Source: Orientallactaga sibirica (Eukaryota; Chordata; Mammalia; Rodentia; Dipodidae). Taken from it: 64,000 nucleotides of DNA. The position numbers were made by a program, and so were the translations under genes. Position 1 is the stretch's first letter. Each line of letters begins with the position of its first letter. The stretch is taken from the NCBI GenBank assembly GCA_036365145.1, contig JAEOAD010001608.1, forward strand, positions 1 to 64,000. The letters run 5' to 3'. Under the pieces are notes generated by a model. That model was not told the origin of the DNA. It saw only the letters and a program-made list of their open reading frames with translations, and did not search any database. Positions 45,501-57,250 of this stretch are shown here, piece after piece.

Positions 45501-46527
45501 AAAATAGAGACAGATTTGTAATTATATTTAGAAAAATGATCAAAACAATGTGTTCTCACACTGATAATGCATTTTACTTTGAGAATGCTGCTTTTGGGGA
45601 TCTGGATACTTGGTACTGGGTACCCTCAGTACCAAGGAAGCATTACAACCAAAACTGTGTCCCAGTGTTTACTATGTATCTTTTTAGTTCCTACTTCCTC
45701 TTGTCTCACAACCCATTTTAATCCTACTTTTTTTTAAAACTAGCTGCTAGTATATTATTTTGTTAGAGTCTATGAATAGCTCAGGTCAGGTAAACATGCT
45801 TGGGAAAATCCTGATAATGAATGTCATTATGCTAAAATTGATATAGGCAAGGATGAAATGGACAGAATTATTGCTCATGAAAAGCTGAAGGTAAGATTCA
45901 GAAGAAGTGCCTAATATATATAATGATGTAATAATAATAATGGGTCATTTAATATAATTAAATATCCATTCCTGAGATTTAATGAGATATATATGAAGAA
46001 CAAAGTCTTTTGACATGTGCAGGGCCAGTATGAAAGGTTCAATGTACAAGCACTGGGCTGGATAATCCAGGAGTGGTGATGTTTTGGGGCACTATGCAGA
46101 TCATGATGTGAAGAATTCTGTTCAGGTATTGCCAGATCAATACTTGGTTCCATGTTAGCTGATATACTTATTGTTTATGCCTCATTAGCTTTCAGGTTTC
46201 TTAAAAGGAGGAATCTTTCCCTTTTTACTGATACATCTGTGTTAAATGTAACATGTTTTAAATGTATGAATGATAGAGATTCCTTTGTTGTTCTGTGTAG
46301 AGATACCCTGAAGACATAAGCTAGAACTCAGAACTTAAAGAATTAATAATGGAAGGTGATTGGAGCTCCCTGCAAGCAGAATTCAATAGTTTCTTATTAA
46401 ATAAATGCCATCTTCTGGTCTACCACCATGGAAGATACTTATAAATATATGCTTCAGGACAGAATGGACCCATGGTAGGTACTGGTCAGCTAAGTTTTTG
46501 TCCCTGAAACAAGTCTTATAGAAGACT
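42500..46527 (+). repeat. Tandemly duplicated OR4A-flank segment, copy 3
   Basis: The least interrupted copy and the best reference for the ancestral unit. It matches 32100-34260 and 34260-39556, and more weakly 57250-61617 ('cttatgaaaatgtgtgggag' against 'cttatggaagtgtggggaag'). A candidate 5' exon donor 'cttcataggtaaatg' lies at about 44829-44843, homologous to the stronger one at 59117. Confidence 0.65.
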
Positions 46528-47472
46528 ATGGGCCAGAACAGCAATGTCACAGAATTTATCCTCCTGGGCCTCACTCAGGATCCTGCTGGGCAGAAAGCAT
46601 TGTTTGTCATGTTCTTATTCATGTACATTGTGACAATGGTGGGCAACCTGCTCATTGTGGTGACAATTATTGCCAGCCCCTCCTTGGACTCTCCAATGTA
46701 CTTCTTCCTTGCCTTCCTGTCACTCATGGATGCTGTTTATTCCACATCCATCTCTCCTAAATTGCTTGGAGACTTGCTCAGTGATAAGAAGACTATCTCC
46801 TTCACAGCTTGCATGGGTCAGCTCTTTATAGAGCACTTATTTGGTGGTGCTGAGGTCTTTCTTCTGGTAGCAATGGCCTATGATCGCTATGTGGCCATCT
46901 GTAAGCCACTGCACTACTTGACCATCATGACCCGACGGGTTTGTGTTATCCTGCTGGTGGTTGCCTGGGTTGGAGGCTTTGCTCATGCTCTGATTCAAGT
47001 TCTCTCTGTGTACAACCTTCCTTTTTGTGGCCCCAATGTCATTGACCATTTTGGCTGTGACATGTACCCATTATTGGCCCTTGTGTGTACTGATACTTAC
47101 TTCATTGGCCTTACTGTGGTTGGCAATAATGGAGCTATGTGTGTGGTGGTCTTTGTCCTTCTCTTAGTGTCATATGGAGTCATTCTAAATTCTCTTAAGA
47201 CACATAGTAAGGAAGGAAGGCACAAAGCACTGTCTACTTGTAGCTCCCACATCACAGTTGTCGTCTTCTTTTTTGTTCCTTGTATTTTCATGTACGTTAG
47301 ACCAGTTTCCAACTTTCCTATTGATAAATCCATTAGTGTTTTTTATACAGTTGTTACTCCCATGTTGAATCCTTTAATATATACCTTGAGAAATGCAGAG
47401 ATGAAAAATTCTATGGGAAACCTCTGGTGTAAAATGTTAAGTTTGGATAGAATAAGAAAGTCTCCTCTCTAA
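46528..47472 (+). CDS. Olfactory receptor, family 4, OR4A-like (OR4A5/15/16 type, intact)
   Basis: Intact single-exon class II odorant receptor of 314 aa, and the only functional-looking member of the local three-copy OR4A set. Sequon N6-V-T8; GN 39-40 (TM1); PMYFFLA 56-62 (TM2); Cys95; [12 protein letters not shown] 116-127 (TM3, G-protein contact); ECL2 cysteines 167/177/187; SYGVIL 215-220 (TM5); [13 protein letters not shown] 233-245 (TM6); [12 protein letters not shown] 278-289 (TM7); a basic C-tail ending KSPL. The start is the first ATG and is shared with both sister copies. The closest human likeness I recall is the OR4A15/16/5 group. Ligand unknown. Confidence 0.96.
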   Translation: MGQNSNVTEFILLGLTQDPAGQKALFVMFLFMYIVTMVGNLLIVVTIIASPSLDSPMYFFLAFLSLMDAVYSTSISPKLLGDLLSDKKTISFTACMGQLFIEHLFGGAEVFLLVAMAYDRYVAICKPLHYLTIMTRRVCVILLVVAWVGGFAHALIQVLSVYNLPFCGPNVIDHFGCDMYPLLALVCTDTYFIGLTVVGNNGAMCVVVFVLLLVSYGVILNSLKTHSKEGRHKALSTCSSHITVVVFFFVPCIFMYVRPVSNFPIDKSISVFYTVVTPMLNPLIYTLRNAEMKNSMGNLWCKMLSLDRIRKSPL

Positions 47473-47784
47473 ACATTTTACTAATAGAGAAGCAATAGTC
47501 AGAAATAATTTTTAATAGTCTGGGTTCTAATTTTATACATTTATACTAACACTTGTTACTATGAAATGCTTGTATTTTGGGAATGTCATGGATATTCAGT
47601 GTGATTTTAATTTTATCAATTATTACTGAGGTTATAAGATGAATAGATATTATGTTTTCTATGATTTTCTATCAAGTGTGTATATATGCCCTTTTAAAAT
47701 TTTCCAATAAATTATTTTCCTAATATGTTATGATTTTATAAATGCATTACTTCACATAACACTTGTGTATATGATACCTACTTC
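47473..47784. other. 3' flank of the intact OR4A-like gene
   Basis: AT-rich and weakly alike to the flank after 62564 ('aacattttactaatag' against 'aacatgttagtaagtg'). An AATAAA occurs near 47706. Nothing else seen. Confidence 0.4.
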
Positions 47785-47795
47785 ATTTTGTGCAT

Positions 47796-47836
<41 letters not shown>

Positions 47837-48100
47837 AATCTAGATGTTCACATGTAATGTGTGTATGTGGAGGTCAGATACTTCATTTTCTACCTTGTTT
47901 TGAGAAAACATTTCTCATTGTTCACTATTCCATTTGTGAGCTTTTGGAAATTTTCATGTCTCTGCCTCTCTTCTTGCCATATATGCACTGGGATTATAAA
48001 AGCCTACCACAGCTTTTAGCTTTTACATGTGGTCTGAAATCATGTATTCAGAATTGCATGGCAAGAGCTCTATCCACAGAGCTATCTCAGCCCAAATAAT
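47785..48100 (+). repeat. TG-headed rodent repeat with tRNA-like 3' end
   Basis: (GT)n at about 47798-47833, then 'gtatgtggaggtcagatact', 'ggcaagagctctatccacag' and 'gctatctcagcccaa'. Same family as 18800-19168. Confidence 0.55.
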
Positions 48101-48860
48101 CTATTTTTTAAGCATTAGCAATTTTGACATATATATTTCTTACTATTAATAATTGTCTTTTTGCTTTCCCTGTAAACATCATCAGCTTTTCCCCTGTCTG
48201 ATGATGTGCCATGTTCATATTACCACATATTCAAGTGTCAAGGAATTCAAGGAATTTTTAGTTGATTAATTTAATACTTTACTACTATGTGTCAATGAAG
48301 TAGATTTTGTATACAATAACAGGGATTCACATTCCAAACTATTATTAAAATAATGTCCAACATCAGAATGATTTCAGAAGATCTCACAAAGTATATTACA
48401 CTTTCAAGGATTGAGATCCTGAGCACATGTAGTCCCTCTTTGGTTAGGTCATTAGATTCTTCAGCAATTTTTTTTTATTTTTTTGAAACAGACCTTTCTA
48501 TAGTTTGAAATTTGGGTTACTTTAATTGAATATATGCTTTCCATATTATATTAAAATGACTGTGTCCAGTATTTAGGAAAGGTTAACCATGAATTTAGTT
48601 ACTTTGCTGATGTTCCTTATTTAGTTTAATAGATTTTCTGTTAATTTTTTTGATTTGTTAGACATATGATACCATCTAAAATAAGAATTTTAGTTTCTAA
48701 TAATTTCATTATAATATTTTATGGTACATGCTTTTTATTGTCATACAGCATTAGTTAAATTTGAAAACATGGACCAGTAACTGAAAAAGACTCTTTAATA
48801 TATTGCTAGTGTCTATGGGAACGTCTGTGTATTTCTCTATAAAAATGTATTAATTAAAAA
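48101..48860. other. AT-rich intergenic, nothing recognised
   Basis: No gene, repeat family or strong motif identified. Confidence 0.4.
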
Positions 48861-49300
48861 TAGTTTTCCCCAGTCATGGGCCCTAAGAGGGGCACTATCC
48901 CTCCATTTAGCTAGATGAATATGTTGAATTCCCATCACATTGCCTCCTAAATACGTATGTCTATGCCCTTAGGTTAGTGCCATTCTTACCTTTGGTTAGA
49001 AAAGCTTCTTTTTGTATATGGTGGTAATTAATGGGAAGACCCAAAACTCATCCAACATGTTGAGAATAAATGACAGTGCAGTGCTCAGTAATAAATGAGT
49101 CAGCTATGTCACTCTTCCAAGGCTCAGGGAACAATGTAGAGAGGAGGGCTGTTGAACACTGTTGCTCAAGGGTGACATGACCATTGCACTCATGACTTCA
49201 TAACATGAATAAGACAATAATGACCCATCAAAACTTTTGTCATAGATGATGGAAGAGGGTATGAGGTATCCACTTCTTCTTGAGGAGTTACTGGGAGTTA
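48860..49300 (+). mobile_element. L1 3'-UTR fragment, sense
   Basis: 'cagtcatgggccctaagagg', 'gttagaaaagcttctttttg', 'gacccaaaactcatccaaca', 'ccaaggctcagggaacaatg' match the L1 3'-UTR at about 40990-41300. Confidence 0.65.
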
Positions 49301-49469
49301 ATTGTGGTTGGGCAAGCAGGAGACATTTGCAGTGGTAAAGTTATTGTTTGTACTAAGTGCTCTGCTAAGTAATTTCCCATCCATGCTCATGCACACAACC
49401 CTAATTAAACTCAGTGGGTCATATACAGACACACACACAAGAAAAAAAGATATCAAGGTATAAGAGGGA

Positions 49470-52400
49470 TATGGTGGTTGGAATTAGGTGTTTCCCATAA
49501 ACTCATGTGTTTTGAATGCTTGGTCCCTTATTGATGGCAATTTTGGAATTGGACCCTTACTGGAAGAGGTATATATTTTTTGAGGGTGGACTTATGGGTG
49601 ATATAGCCAGCTTCCCTTTGCCAGTGTTTGGCACACTACTCTGCTGCTGTTGTGCACCTGATGTTAGCTAGGAGGTTATGCCCAGCCTCTTCTCATGTCA
49701 TCTTTTCCCCTGCTATCATGAAGTTTCCCCTTGAGCCTGTAGGCCAAAAAAAAAAAAAAAAAAAAAAAATCTTTCTTTCCATCAGCTGCTTTGGGTTGGG
49801 TACTTTGTTTCAGCAATGCTAAGATGATTGCAACAGTAAACTTGGTACTTGCTACAAAGCACTTGCTACTTGGAACTGATTTGCTGGAGGAAAATTTAAA
49901 GGTTTGAAACCTTAGTGTAAGAGATGCCAGGCAGTGCTATAAGTACAGCTTGAAGGATTCTGGTCAGAGTTGAAAGACCTGAATGCAGTAAGAACCATGG
50001 ACTGTGAAGTTTGGTTTGTGAGGGGAAGAAAGAGCTTTACCTGGAATGGGCTAAAAACAGTTTGTGTGAGAGGCTTGCTGAGTTATACCTGCCTGTGTCC
50101 TGAGAACTTGACCAAAGTTGTACAGTGTAGAAATAGTCTATGTAAGCAGATGGATATGGCAATGAAAGAAATAAAAACTTTGGGCTACAGACAACAGCTT
50201 GGCTCAGCTGTAATTATTTGAGAAATTACAAATATTGAGATTGGGCCAACTGGTCTTCATTGTTACATCAGAAAGAATTTGGATTCTTTTGAAAATAAGG
50301 GGGCCTTCAATGCTGAAGTTTTCCTGCTCTTCAAAGTTGGCTTTTTTCCCCACTGGATGAACAAGTTGTAGCCAACCTGATACTATGGAGTATAACAAAT
50401 GCAGGAAATCTCTTGCCATTAGACTTGTGATGTGGTTTTGTTTATTTGGAAATTGCCATATGCAATCTGAGGCAGGGTTGTTGGATTACCTGCACAGAGA
50501 CACATTGGAGTCATGAGGATGGACTGTGTTTTGCAACAGAGACCCAGTGGAAATCCCAGGACTATGGGATGGGATGGCTGCCAAAGAGAGCTTCCAGCTT
50601 GAATGGAGCTTTGCTCCTGGTTTTTGGGCAGCCTAGGTGGAGATGTGGAATTGGAAACTCAGAGACTTGTCACTGGTTAGAATTATTGGACTTGGGGACT
50701 TGTCATTGGTTTGAGTTGTTGGACATGGAATTGCAGAATTCGGTGTTTATCTTGTTTGTTTTATTCTTATATTGGTTCAATCTTTCTTTGCTATATCAAA
50801 ATGTCATCTTTTGTAGTGTTAATGTTTATTTTGTGCTATTATGTTTTGTAAAAAAATTTTCTTTTGGTATTATGACTCAGTTAAGAGACCTTGGACTAAG
50901 GATTTTTGAACAGCCCTGGGATTGTTAAAAATTATAGGGACTGTTTTTTCTCTCTTTCTCTCTCCTCTCTATTCACTCTATTTTATATTACCTACCTTTT
51001 TCTTCCTTCATCTTCCTTGGTGCTGACTTGTAACTCCCAGAACAAGCATGCAGTTAACTTTCACAATGAGCTATTGATCAGAGAGACCTACAAGATTTCC
51101 CAAAAGAATAGAGATTTCTGTGAGAGTTCTTTATGACCCACCAAAGGTTAATGGTAAGACCCTACTGCTGAAGACGCCATATGCTGTTGGGATGGAACAT
51201 GGAGTGACCTGGCTGGAATGTGGAAGATGGTCAGTCCCCAGACAGTTAGCTTGTCTAATGCCAGAGGGTGCTACACGAGCAACTGGGGGAAAACGACCAA
51301 CATCTGTCCAAATAACTCGAAGTCTAAGCTACTCAGCAGTAAACAACTTGATGTGATGCTCAAATAAGTGCAATAGTAGCACACAGCCATGGTGGGTAAC
51401 CAACTGCCCTTGATTTGTCTAACAGATCCACTCAGTGGAATGGAACTCATAGCTGTAACTGGGAAACAAGTCAAAGCCATGTCTAAAAAATGAACCCATT
51501 CTCCAATATCAAGCTCCCACCAATTGTAGGCTCTAAGAGGGCTTACACATACAAAATTCTCTCTAAAATAACTATGGACATCCCACTTATCTGGTGCTGA
51601 TCTCTCTCTCTGTTGGAGAATTTGTTTCTCTTTTTCAGATGGACAGTGAACCTGAAGGGAAGATCAGCCTATCGCACCTCACCAGGGCTCCAGCTGAAAC
51701 CATAGAGTATCAGTGGAAATGAGCAAGAGTGCAGCTTTCTTGGTGAACCTGACACCAGAACAAGGCTGAAGGAGATAAACACAGAGAACATTCAACTCCT
51801 ACTAAGCCAGATATCCAGAGACACAGAGGCTCCCCAGACCTTATCATTGAAATAGAACTAAAATGAACCCAACATGGCTCAGGGAAATTCACGGAATAGG
51901 GGGTGGAAAGAGTGTTAGAGCCACAAGCTGGGTCATTATGCACAGAGACTTTACCTCTCTCCCATAACTGTTGGCTACCCCCACAATGCACTACCCACAT
52001 TCCCCAATGAGGAGGGTCCCTTCAGAGGGGGGAGGACAGGGAGGAGGTTACCAGAGGCACCAACATGAATGTGAAATTAAAATAAATTAAAAAATTTAAA
52101 AAATTATAGGTACTTTTAAAGTTGTACTGAATGCACTGCTTTTCACATCATATATGGTTATCAGTATATGGGGCCAGGGATGGAATGTGGTGGTTTGATT
52201 CAGGTGTCTTTCCTAACTCATATGTTTTGACTGCTTGGTTACCAGCTGATGGTAATTTGGGAGCTGGAATCTTACCAGAGGAGATATGGTGTTGAGGGTG
52301 GGATTATGGTTGTTATAGCCAGCTTTCCCTTGTCAGTGTTTGGCAAACTTTCCTGCTGTTGTTGTCCATTTGATGTTGGCCAGGAGGTGATGTCCAATCT

Positions 52401-52533
52401 CTGTTTGTGCTACATTTCCCCCTGACATCATGGAGCTTCCACCTGAGTCTATAAGTCAAAATAAACAACTTTAATCCCATCAACTGCATTTGATTGGGTG
52501 CTTTGTGCCAGCAATGTGAAGTTGACTGCAACA
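49470..52533 (+). mobile_element. Two-LTR ERVL-MaLR retrotransposon containing an L1 insertion
   Basis: The 5' LTR is about 49470-49835 and the 3' LTR about 52186-52533. They share 'cagttttgaatgcttgg'-like, 'gccagtgtttggc' and 'tgactgcaaca'-like ends. Flanking 5-mers AGGGA (49465-49469) and AGAGA (52534-52538) form a one-mismatch target duplication. The internal sequence is non-autonomous; a 160-codon frame at 50446-50928 in it has no retroviral motif. A (T)/(A) run expanded to about 25 A at 49746-49769 in the 5' LTR. An L1 3' end interrupts the internal region at 50943-52098. Confidence 0.8.
50943..52098 (+). mobile_element. L1 3'-UTR copy, sense, 5'-truncated, inside the MaLR
   Basis: Bounded by AAAAATTATAGGGACT (50927-50942) and AAAAATTATAGGTACT (52099-52114). 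The sequence is the sense version of the copy at 19378-20302 and ends 'ttaccagaggcaccaacatg' followed by an A-rich tail. It covers about 1.16 kb and contains no ORF2. Confidence 0.85.
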
Positions 52534-52539
52534 AGAGAC

Positions 52540-53400
52540 TTGTTGTAACAAAGAAGGGGTTCAGAAGAAGGAGGGGTTGAATAGGTGCCAAGAGATGGTA
52601 AAAGGAGGGTATTATGAGAAAAAAAATATACATGTATAAAATTGTCAATAAGGAAATAAGTCTATCATGCACACACAATTTCTGGCAAGATTCCAAGATG
52701 AGAATATTAGCAGATGGGAGCATCAGGAGACAGTCTCTAAGTCTCTAAGATCTTTCCGGCTCTGCCACTATGGATCTTAAGGTGATACCCCAGGGCCTGG
52801 AAACCATGATGACCAGGAACGTGTAGTAGTTTGTCCAGGAACAAGGACATGTTGTTCACCTTGCACAATTGTTGAGAGTGAGATCAGACAAACATTTTTC
52901 TGTTCAGTTAATGGAAGTATATATTGTCACAGCACAATATATAGATGTATAACATTAAAAAAATAAGCTAAAAGAAAGATGATCTCTCTTACATGTATGT
53001 CAATGCACACAGTATCTGTCTAATGAGCTACTAAAAAAGCTATTTATAAAGCTTCCCACCATAGTTACAAGTAATTGTGTTTGTATAGTCATAACCCCCT
53101 TAATTATTGAAATTCTTAATCTTCAATCTTAGGAACTCATTGATGACAGATGTCATTGAGAAATTCTATCAAAGAAAAGCTATATCAGGAAGCACATAAA
53201 TGAGTCATACTCCATAATAAGCTATTTTGGTGTTGGGCACATATCCTTTGGTCAGGAATTCCTTCTAAATCTTACGCTAACTTTTCTTCTCTCAGAGCAT
53301 TTATGGTAACTATTTCTAAAGCATAAATTGTATGGTTTTGCTATAAATCATAGGTTCCTTTTGATAATATAAGCTCTCTAACCCTGAAAAAATGAGAACA
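52540..53400. other. Intergenic, nothing firmly recognised
   Basis: AT-rich. The 'gcacacaca' and 'tggatcttaaggtgataccc' pieces near 52670-52790 did not suggest a family. No credible gene. Confidence 0.35.
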
Positions 53401-53815
53401 ATTATATGAATTACATATAAAATCTTGGGTATATACTGAAAGGATTCAAAGTTAGCATACCGTCAAGGATGTTTACACATTCACACTGCAATATTCATAA
53501 AAGGTAAGGTAAGCTATGGAATCAGCCTATATGTCTAAGATCCATCAACATATGAATGAAGAAAATATGGAGGATATACACAATGAAATTTTATTCAGCT
53601 ATAGAGAAGAATGAAATCTGACATTTGTAGGAAAGTAGGTATATTGTAGATCATTATGATATGCAAAAGAAACTAGACTCGGAAAGACAAATGATATGTT
53701 TTCTTCTTTTATATTTGAAGTCTTGATGAATATATATATATATATATTCACAAAAGTAGAAAGAAAAATCTGAGAAAAATTTTAAAAGGATTATAGGATG
53801 AGCAATGGAAAACAC
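53400..53815 (+). mobile_element. Old L1 3' region, sense
   Basis: 'acacattcacactgcaatat', 'caatgaaattttattcagct' and 'gaagaatgaaatctgacatt' are typical of the end of ORF2 and early 3' flank of old L1s. An (AT)n run lies at 53730-53747. Confidence 0.7.
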
Positions 53816-53834
53816 ATGTCATAAAAACAGAAGG

Positions 53835-54128
53835 GACTGAGAGGCAAGGTCACTGAGAAAGCAAGCTGGTGCTGAGCAGAAAACCTTCTCCCTGTAGACT
53901 AGCCAACTGAAAGATGGAAAAAAGCTGCAGTGCATGCAGCCCTATGGGAGATAGAAGTCATCAGCAGTGAAAACAGTGGACACTGAAAATTCAAGTTTGG
54001 CCATATAGGCCCAATGACTGAACGGGTGCAATAGTGGCATGTCTGCTCTTGGGGTAACCAACTGCTCCATAATTGGACTGAAGGCCCTCTCTATGGGAGG
54101 GAATACATACCCAGTACTGAAAAACCTA
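53835..54128 (+). mobile_element. L1 3'-UTR fragment, sense
   Basis: Closely matches 30125-30415: 'aagcaagctggtgctgagca', 'gcatgcagccctatgggaga', 'ccatataggcccaatgactg'. It is followed by a SINE-like TC-rich and A-rich tail at 54130-54180. Confidence 0.75.
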
Positions 54129-54454
54129 AGCACTCTCTCTCTCTGTCACTAATAAATAAACAAACAAATAAAAATAAATCAGAAAAAAATGAAACTGAAA
54201 TGAAAAATGCAACATAGACTGTTGGAGCAACAGAGAGAAAGGGTTCAGAGAACAGGGAAGATATCTGCAGAGCTGCAAACTCACACATGACTTCCAAACT
54301 TATTATTGTCTAGTTAACATACAAAGTAATGGGTTTGATTATGGCATTTTGATACTTTGTTCTTATTTGTCCCTCCAGTTTCACTCCTCTGTGTGCTGTC
54401 TCTGTGTGCTGTCCATCCTGTTACTGATCGCCTAACATATCCAAATTTCCAAAT

Positions 54455-54957
54455 TTCTTTTTAATTTTTTTATTGACAACTTGTATACTTACATACAAAA
54501 TACAAAAGCCTGAAAACACTAGGCTCAAATACAAAAAAATGCATGATATTTCCCTCCCCTCCCCCATTCCCCTTTAGAACTCCAATCTCCATCATATCCC
54601 CTCCCTCTCTCCATTACTCTCTCTTTTAATTTGATGTCATCATCTTTTTCTTCTATTATGAGGGTCTTGCGAAGGTATTGCTAGGCACTACAAGGTCATG
54701 GGTATCAAGGCCAATTTCTGTCTGAGCAGTTGCATTGTAAGGAGTCATACCCTCCCTTACATTCTATCCGCCCCCTCTTCCGCAATGGTCCCTGAGCCTT
54801 GAAGGGTGTGACAGAGGTGTTTCAGAGCTGGGCACTCCTCCATCCCTTCTTCTCAGCACTATGTTGCCTTTTGGATCATCCCAGTGGTCATCACCATCTG
54901 AAAAGAGAAGCTTCTCTAACCAGAAGTGAGAGTAGCATTAATATGTGAATATGAACA
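54455..54957 (-). mobile_element. L1 3'-UTR, antisense
   Basis: Antisense 3' terminus 'tttttattgacaacttgtat', then 'tatgagggtcttgcgaaggt', 'gcaatggtccctgagccttg' and 'tcccagtggtcatcaccatc', related to the sense copies at 40250 and 48860. It is bounded by an inverted pair of 20-mers (54509-54528 and 54958-54977). Confidence 0.7.
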
Positions 54958-56860
54958 TTGAGCCTAGTGTTTTCAGGAAGGTAGAGGAAATAGAAAAGGT
55001 AGCCAAAATCAATGACAAATTAGAAAAAAAATCTAAGAAGAATATAAGAGGTATTTGAGACACCATGGAGTGACCAAACAAATGAATATTAGGCATAGGA
55101 GAAGGGGAAGAAATTTGCTTCAGGCTAAAGGAATAGAAAATATTTTCAATAAGATTATAGGATAAAATTTCACAACTCTCAGAAAATGGGTCCCCGTCAA
55201 GGTACAAGAGGTATATATAACAGCAAATAGGATCAAAAAATCAACTCTCCACATCATATCAAAACGTAAAGTACAAAGGATCAAGAAAGGGTACTGAAAG
55301 CTTAAAGAGAGAAAAACAAGTCTTATACAGAAGGAGACTCATCAGACTTATTTTTCAATGGAAACTCTAAAGGTCAGAAGGACATGGAATGATATATTTC
55401 AAGCATTACAAAACCATAGCTGCTGACCCATACTGCTATACTCTGCTAAATTATCTCTCATAATAGATGGAGAAAGAAAAAAATTCATTATAAAAGCAGG
55501 CTAAATAAATTTATAACTACTAATCCAGCTTTAGAGTACCAAGTAGAATGAATAGTTTGATCTGAAACATATCCAAGAGGTGAGAGAGAAGAACAATAAT
55601 CTTGTTAAGAAAATGAAGACCAAGAAAACATCAAACACCACAAAATTTTCAGCATGAAAGGAATTAACTCATACCTTTTATTTATTTATGTATTTATTTT
55701 TTGGAGAGAGACACAGAGAGAGACAGACAGAGAGGGAGACAGATAGAGAATGGGCGTGCCAGCAGTCTTTCAGCTGCTGTGAATGAAATCCAGATGCATG
55801 CACCCCCTTGTGGGCAAGTGTGGCATTGCACCCTTGCTTCACTTTGCATCTGGCTAAACATGGGACCTGGAGATTGGATCCGGGTTGTTAGGCTTAGCAG
55901 GCAGGCGCCTTGACCGCTAAGCCATCTCTCCAGCCCAACTCATACCTTTTAATAATAACTATGAGTGTTAATGATCTCAATTCCTCAGTGAAAAGACATG
56001 TACTACCCATCTTGTATCTAAAAATGGGATCTATCTTGGTGCTTTCTTCAAGAAATTCACCTCACTGTCAAAGATAGATACTATCTTAGGGTGAAAGGAG
56101 GGGGAGTAAATGGGATCAAGAATAAAGCAAACATTGCTATTATAATATATGAAAAAGTAGACTTAAAATGAAAACTAGTCAGAAAAGATGAAAAACACTT
56201 CATATTGACTAAGGGGACTATTTACCAAGAGTACATTACCATCCTAAATACATATGCACTGAATGCAGAAGCATCCAACTTCATAAAATATAATACTAGA
56301 CATGAAGTTGCAGGTTAAACCCAACACAGTTATTGCAGGTGACATCAATACATTGTTCTCTCCAATACACAGATCAACTAGATAAAAAATCGAGAAATAT
56401 TGGAGTTAAATAACATCATAGAGCAAATAGACTTAATAGATGTGTACAGAACATCCAACCCAAACACCACAGAATACATATTCTTCTCAGCAAGTTGTTG
56501 GGCCTTACTCTAAAATAGATGCCATATTAGGACACAAAGAACATCTCAACAAATTTGAGAAAATAGAAATAACTCATTGTACTATATTCAATCACAATGC
56601 AATAAAGCTAGAAATTTATAAGAAAAAGTACAGAAAAAAAAAAACACCAACTCTTAGAGATTAAACAACACACTCTTGAATAATGAATGGATAATTAAAG
56701 AAATCAAGGGGAATAAAAAAATTCCTAGAATTGAATGAAAATGAGAAAAGAAGCATGCCAAAACTTATGGAATATAATGAAGGCAGTCCTGAGACAGAAG
56801 TTTATAGCCATTTTGGGATTTCTTTGGTGTAGAAACAGATATTCAATTAGTCATGACTTG
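54958..56860 (+). mobile_element. Old L1, sense: ORF1 C-terminal half to ORF2 endonuclease
   Basis: About 55330-55470 reads like old L1 ORF1 ('ggtcagaaggacatggaatg' ... 'cccatactgctatactctgc'). About 55950-56700 reads like ORF2 endonuclease and linker ('catatgcactgaatgcagaa', 'gaacatccaacccaaacacc', 'attaggacacaaagaacatc'). Heavily mutated. A SINE splits it at 55675-55935. Confidence 0.65.
55677..55936 (-). mobile_element. tRNA-derived rodent SINE, long variant
   Basis: Target-site duplication AACTCATACCTTTT flanks it, at about 55667-55680 and 55937-55950. It carries the same extra internal segment as the copy at 22194 ('gtggcattgcacccttgctt', about 55820-55840). It preserves box-B and head complements well. 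Confidence 0.92.
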
Positions 56861-57250
56861 AGATTAAGGGATTAGATGAATGGGGTAAAATCATTATGAC
56901 TCTATCTCATAGGGACGAGACCTTAAAATTCCCCACTCCTACTAATAGTGCAGAACCATTATAAACTATGTCTTAAAGAATTGTGGTGTAAATTAGAAAA
57001 GAGACTCTGAAGTTCTATGTTCTCTTCCTTGGAGCCTCAGTGCTTCTTGGCAGTTTTACTGTGAGAGTAGAGCTGTGCTTTGCTGGAGTTTGGTTAAGAA
57101 GGTTAAGGCTCCTTCCTTATTTAGGCTGGTTGGTACACTATCTGCCTGCCCTTCTACTTAGATCTTTGGGACCCATAAAAGCAATTATATGTTTATGTGA
57201 CTACATATTTCTGTAACCCTATTGACATAGGGTAGCAGATACCAAAAAAG
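56861..57250. other. Intergenic, weak similarity to 42200-42420
   Basis: No repeat or gene recognised. A short likeness to 42200-42420 ('ttatgactctatctcatagg' against 'ctatggccccatctcacaaa') suggests the left edge of the duplicated unit. Confidence 0.35.

Noticed and set aside
46837..47333. Minus-strand open frames opposite the receptor genes (also 7461-7649, 39866-40048, 61927-62139)
   Set aside because: They are antisense shadows of conserved receptor coding sequence and recur only because the receptors are paralogous.
50446..50928. 160-codon frame inside the second MaLR element
   Set aside because: MaLR elements are non-autonomous. No Gag, protease or polymerase motif is visible, so it is most likely chance openness.
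52313..52723. 136-codon minus-strand frame
   Set aside because: It crosses the 3' LTR of the second MaLR and its flank, with no motif. Treated as chance.
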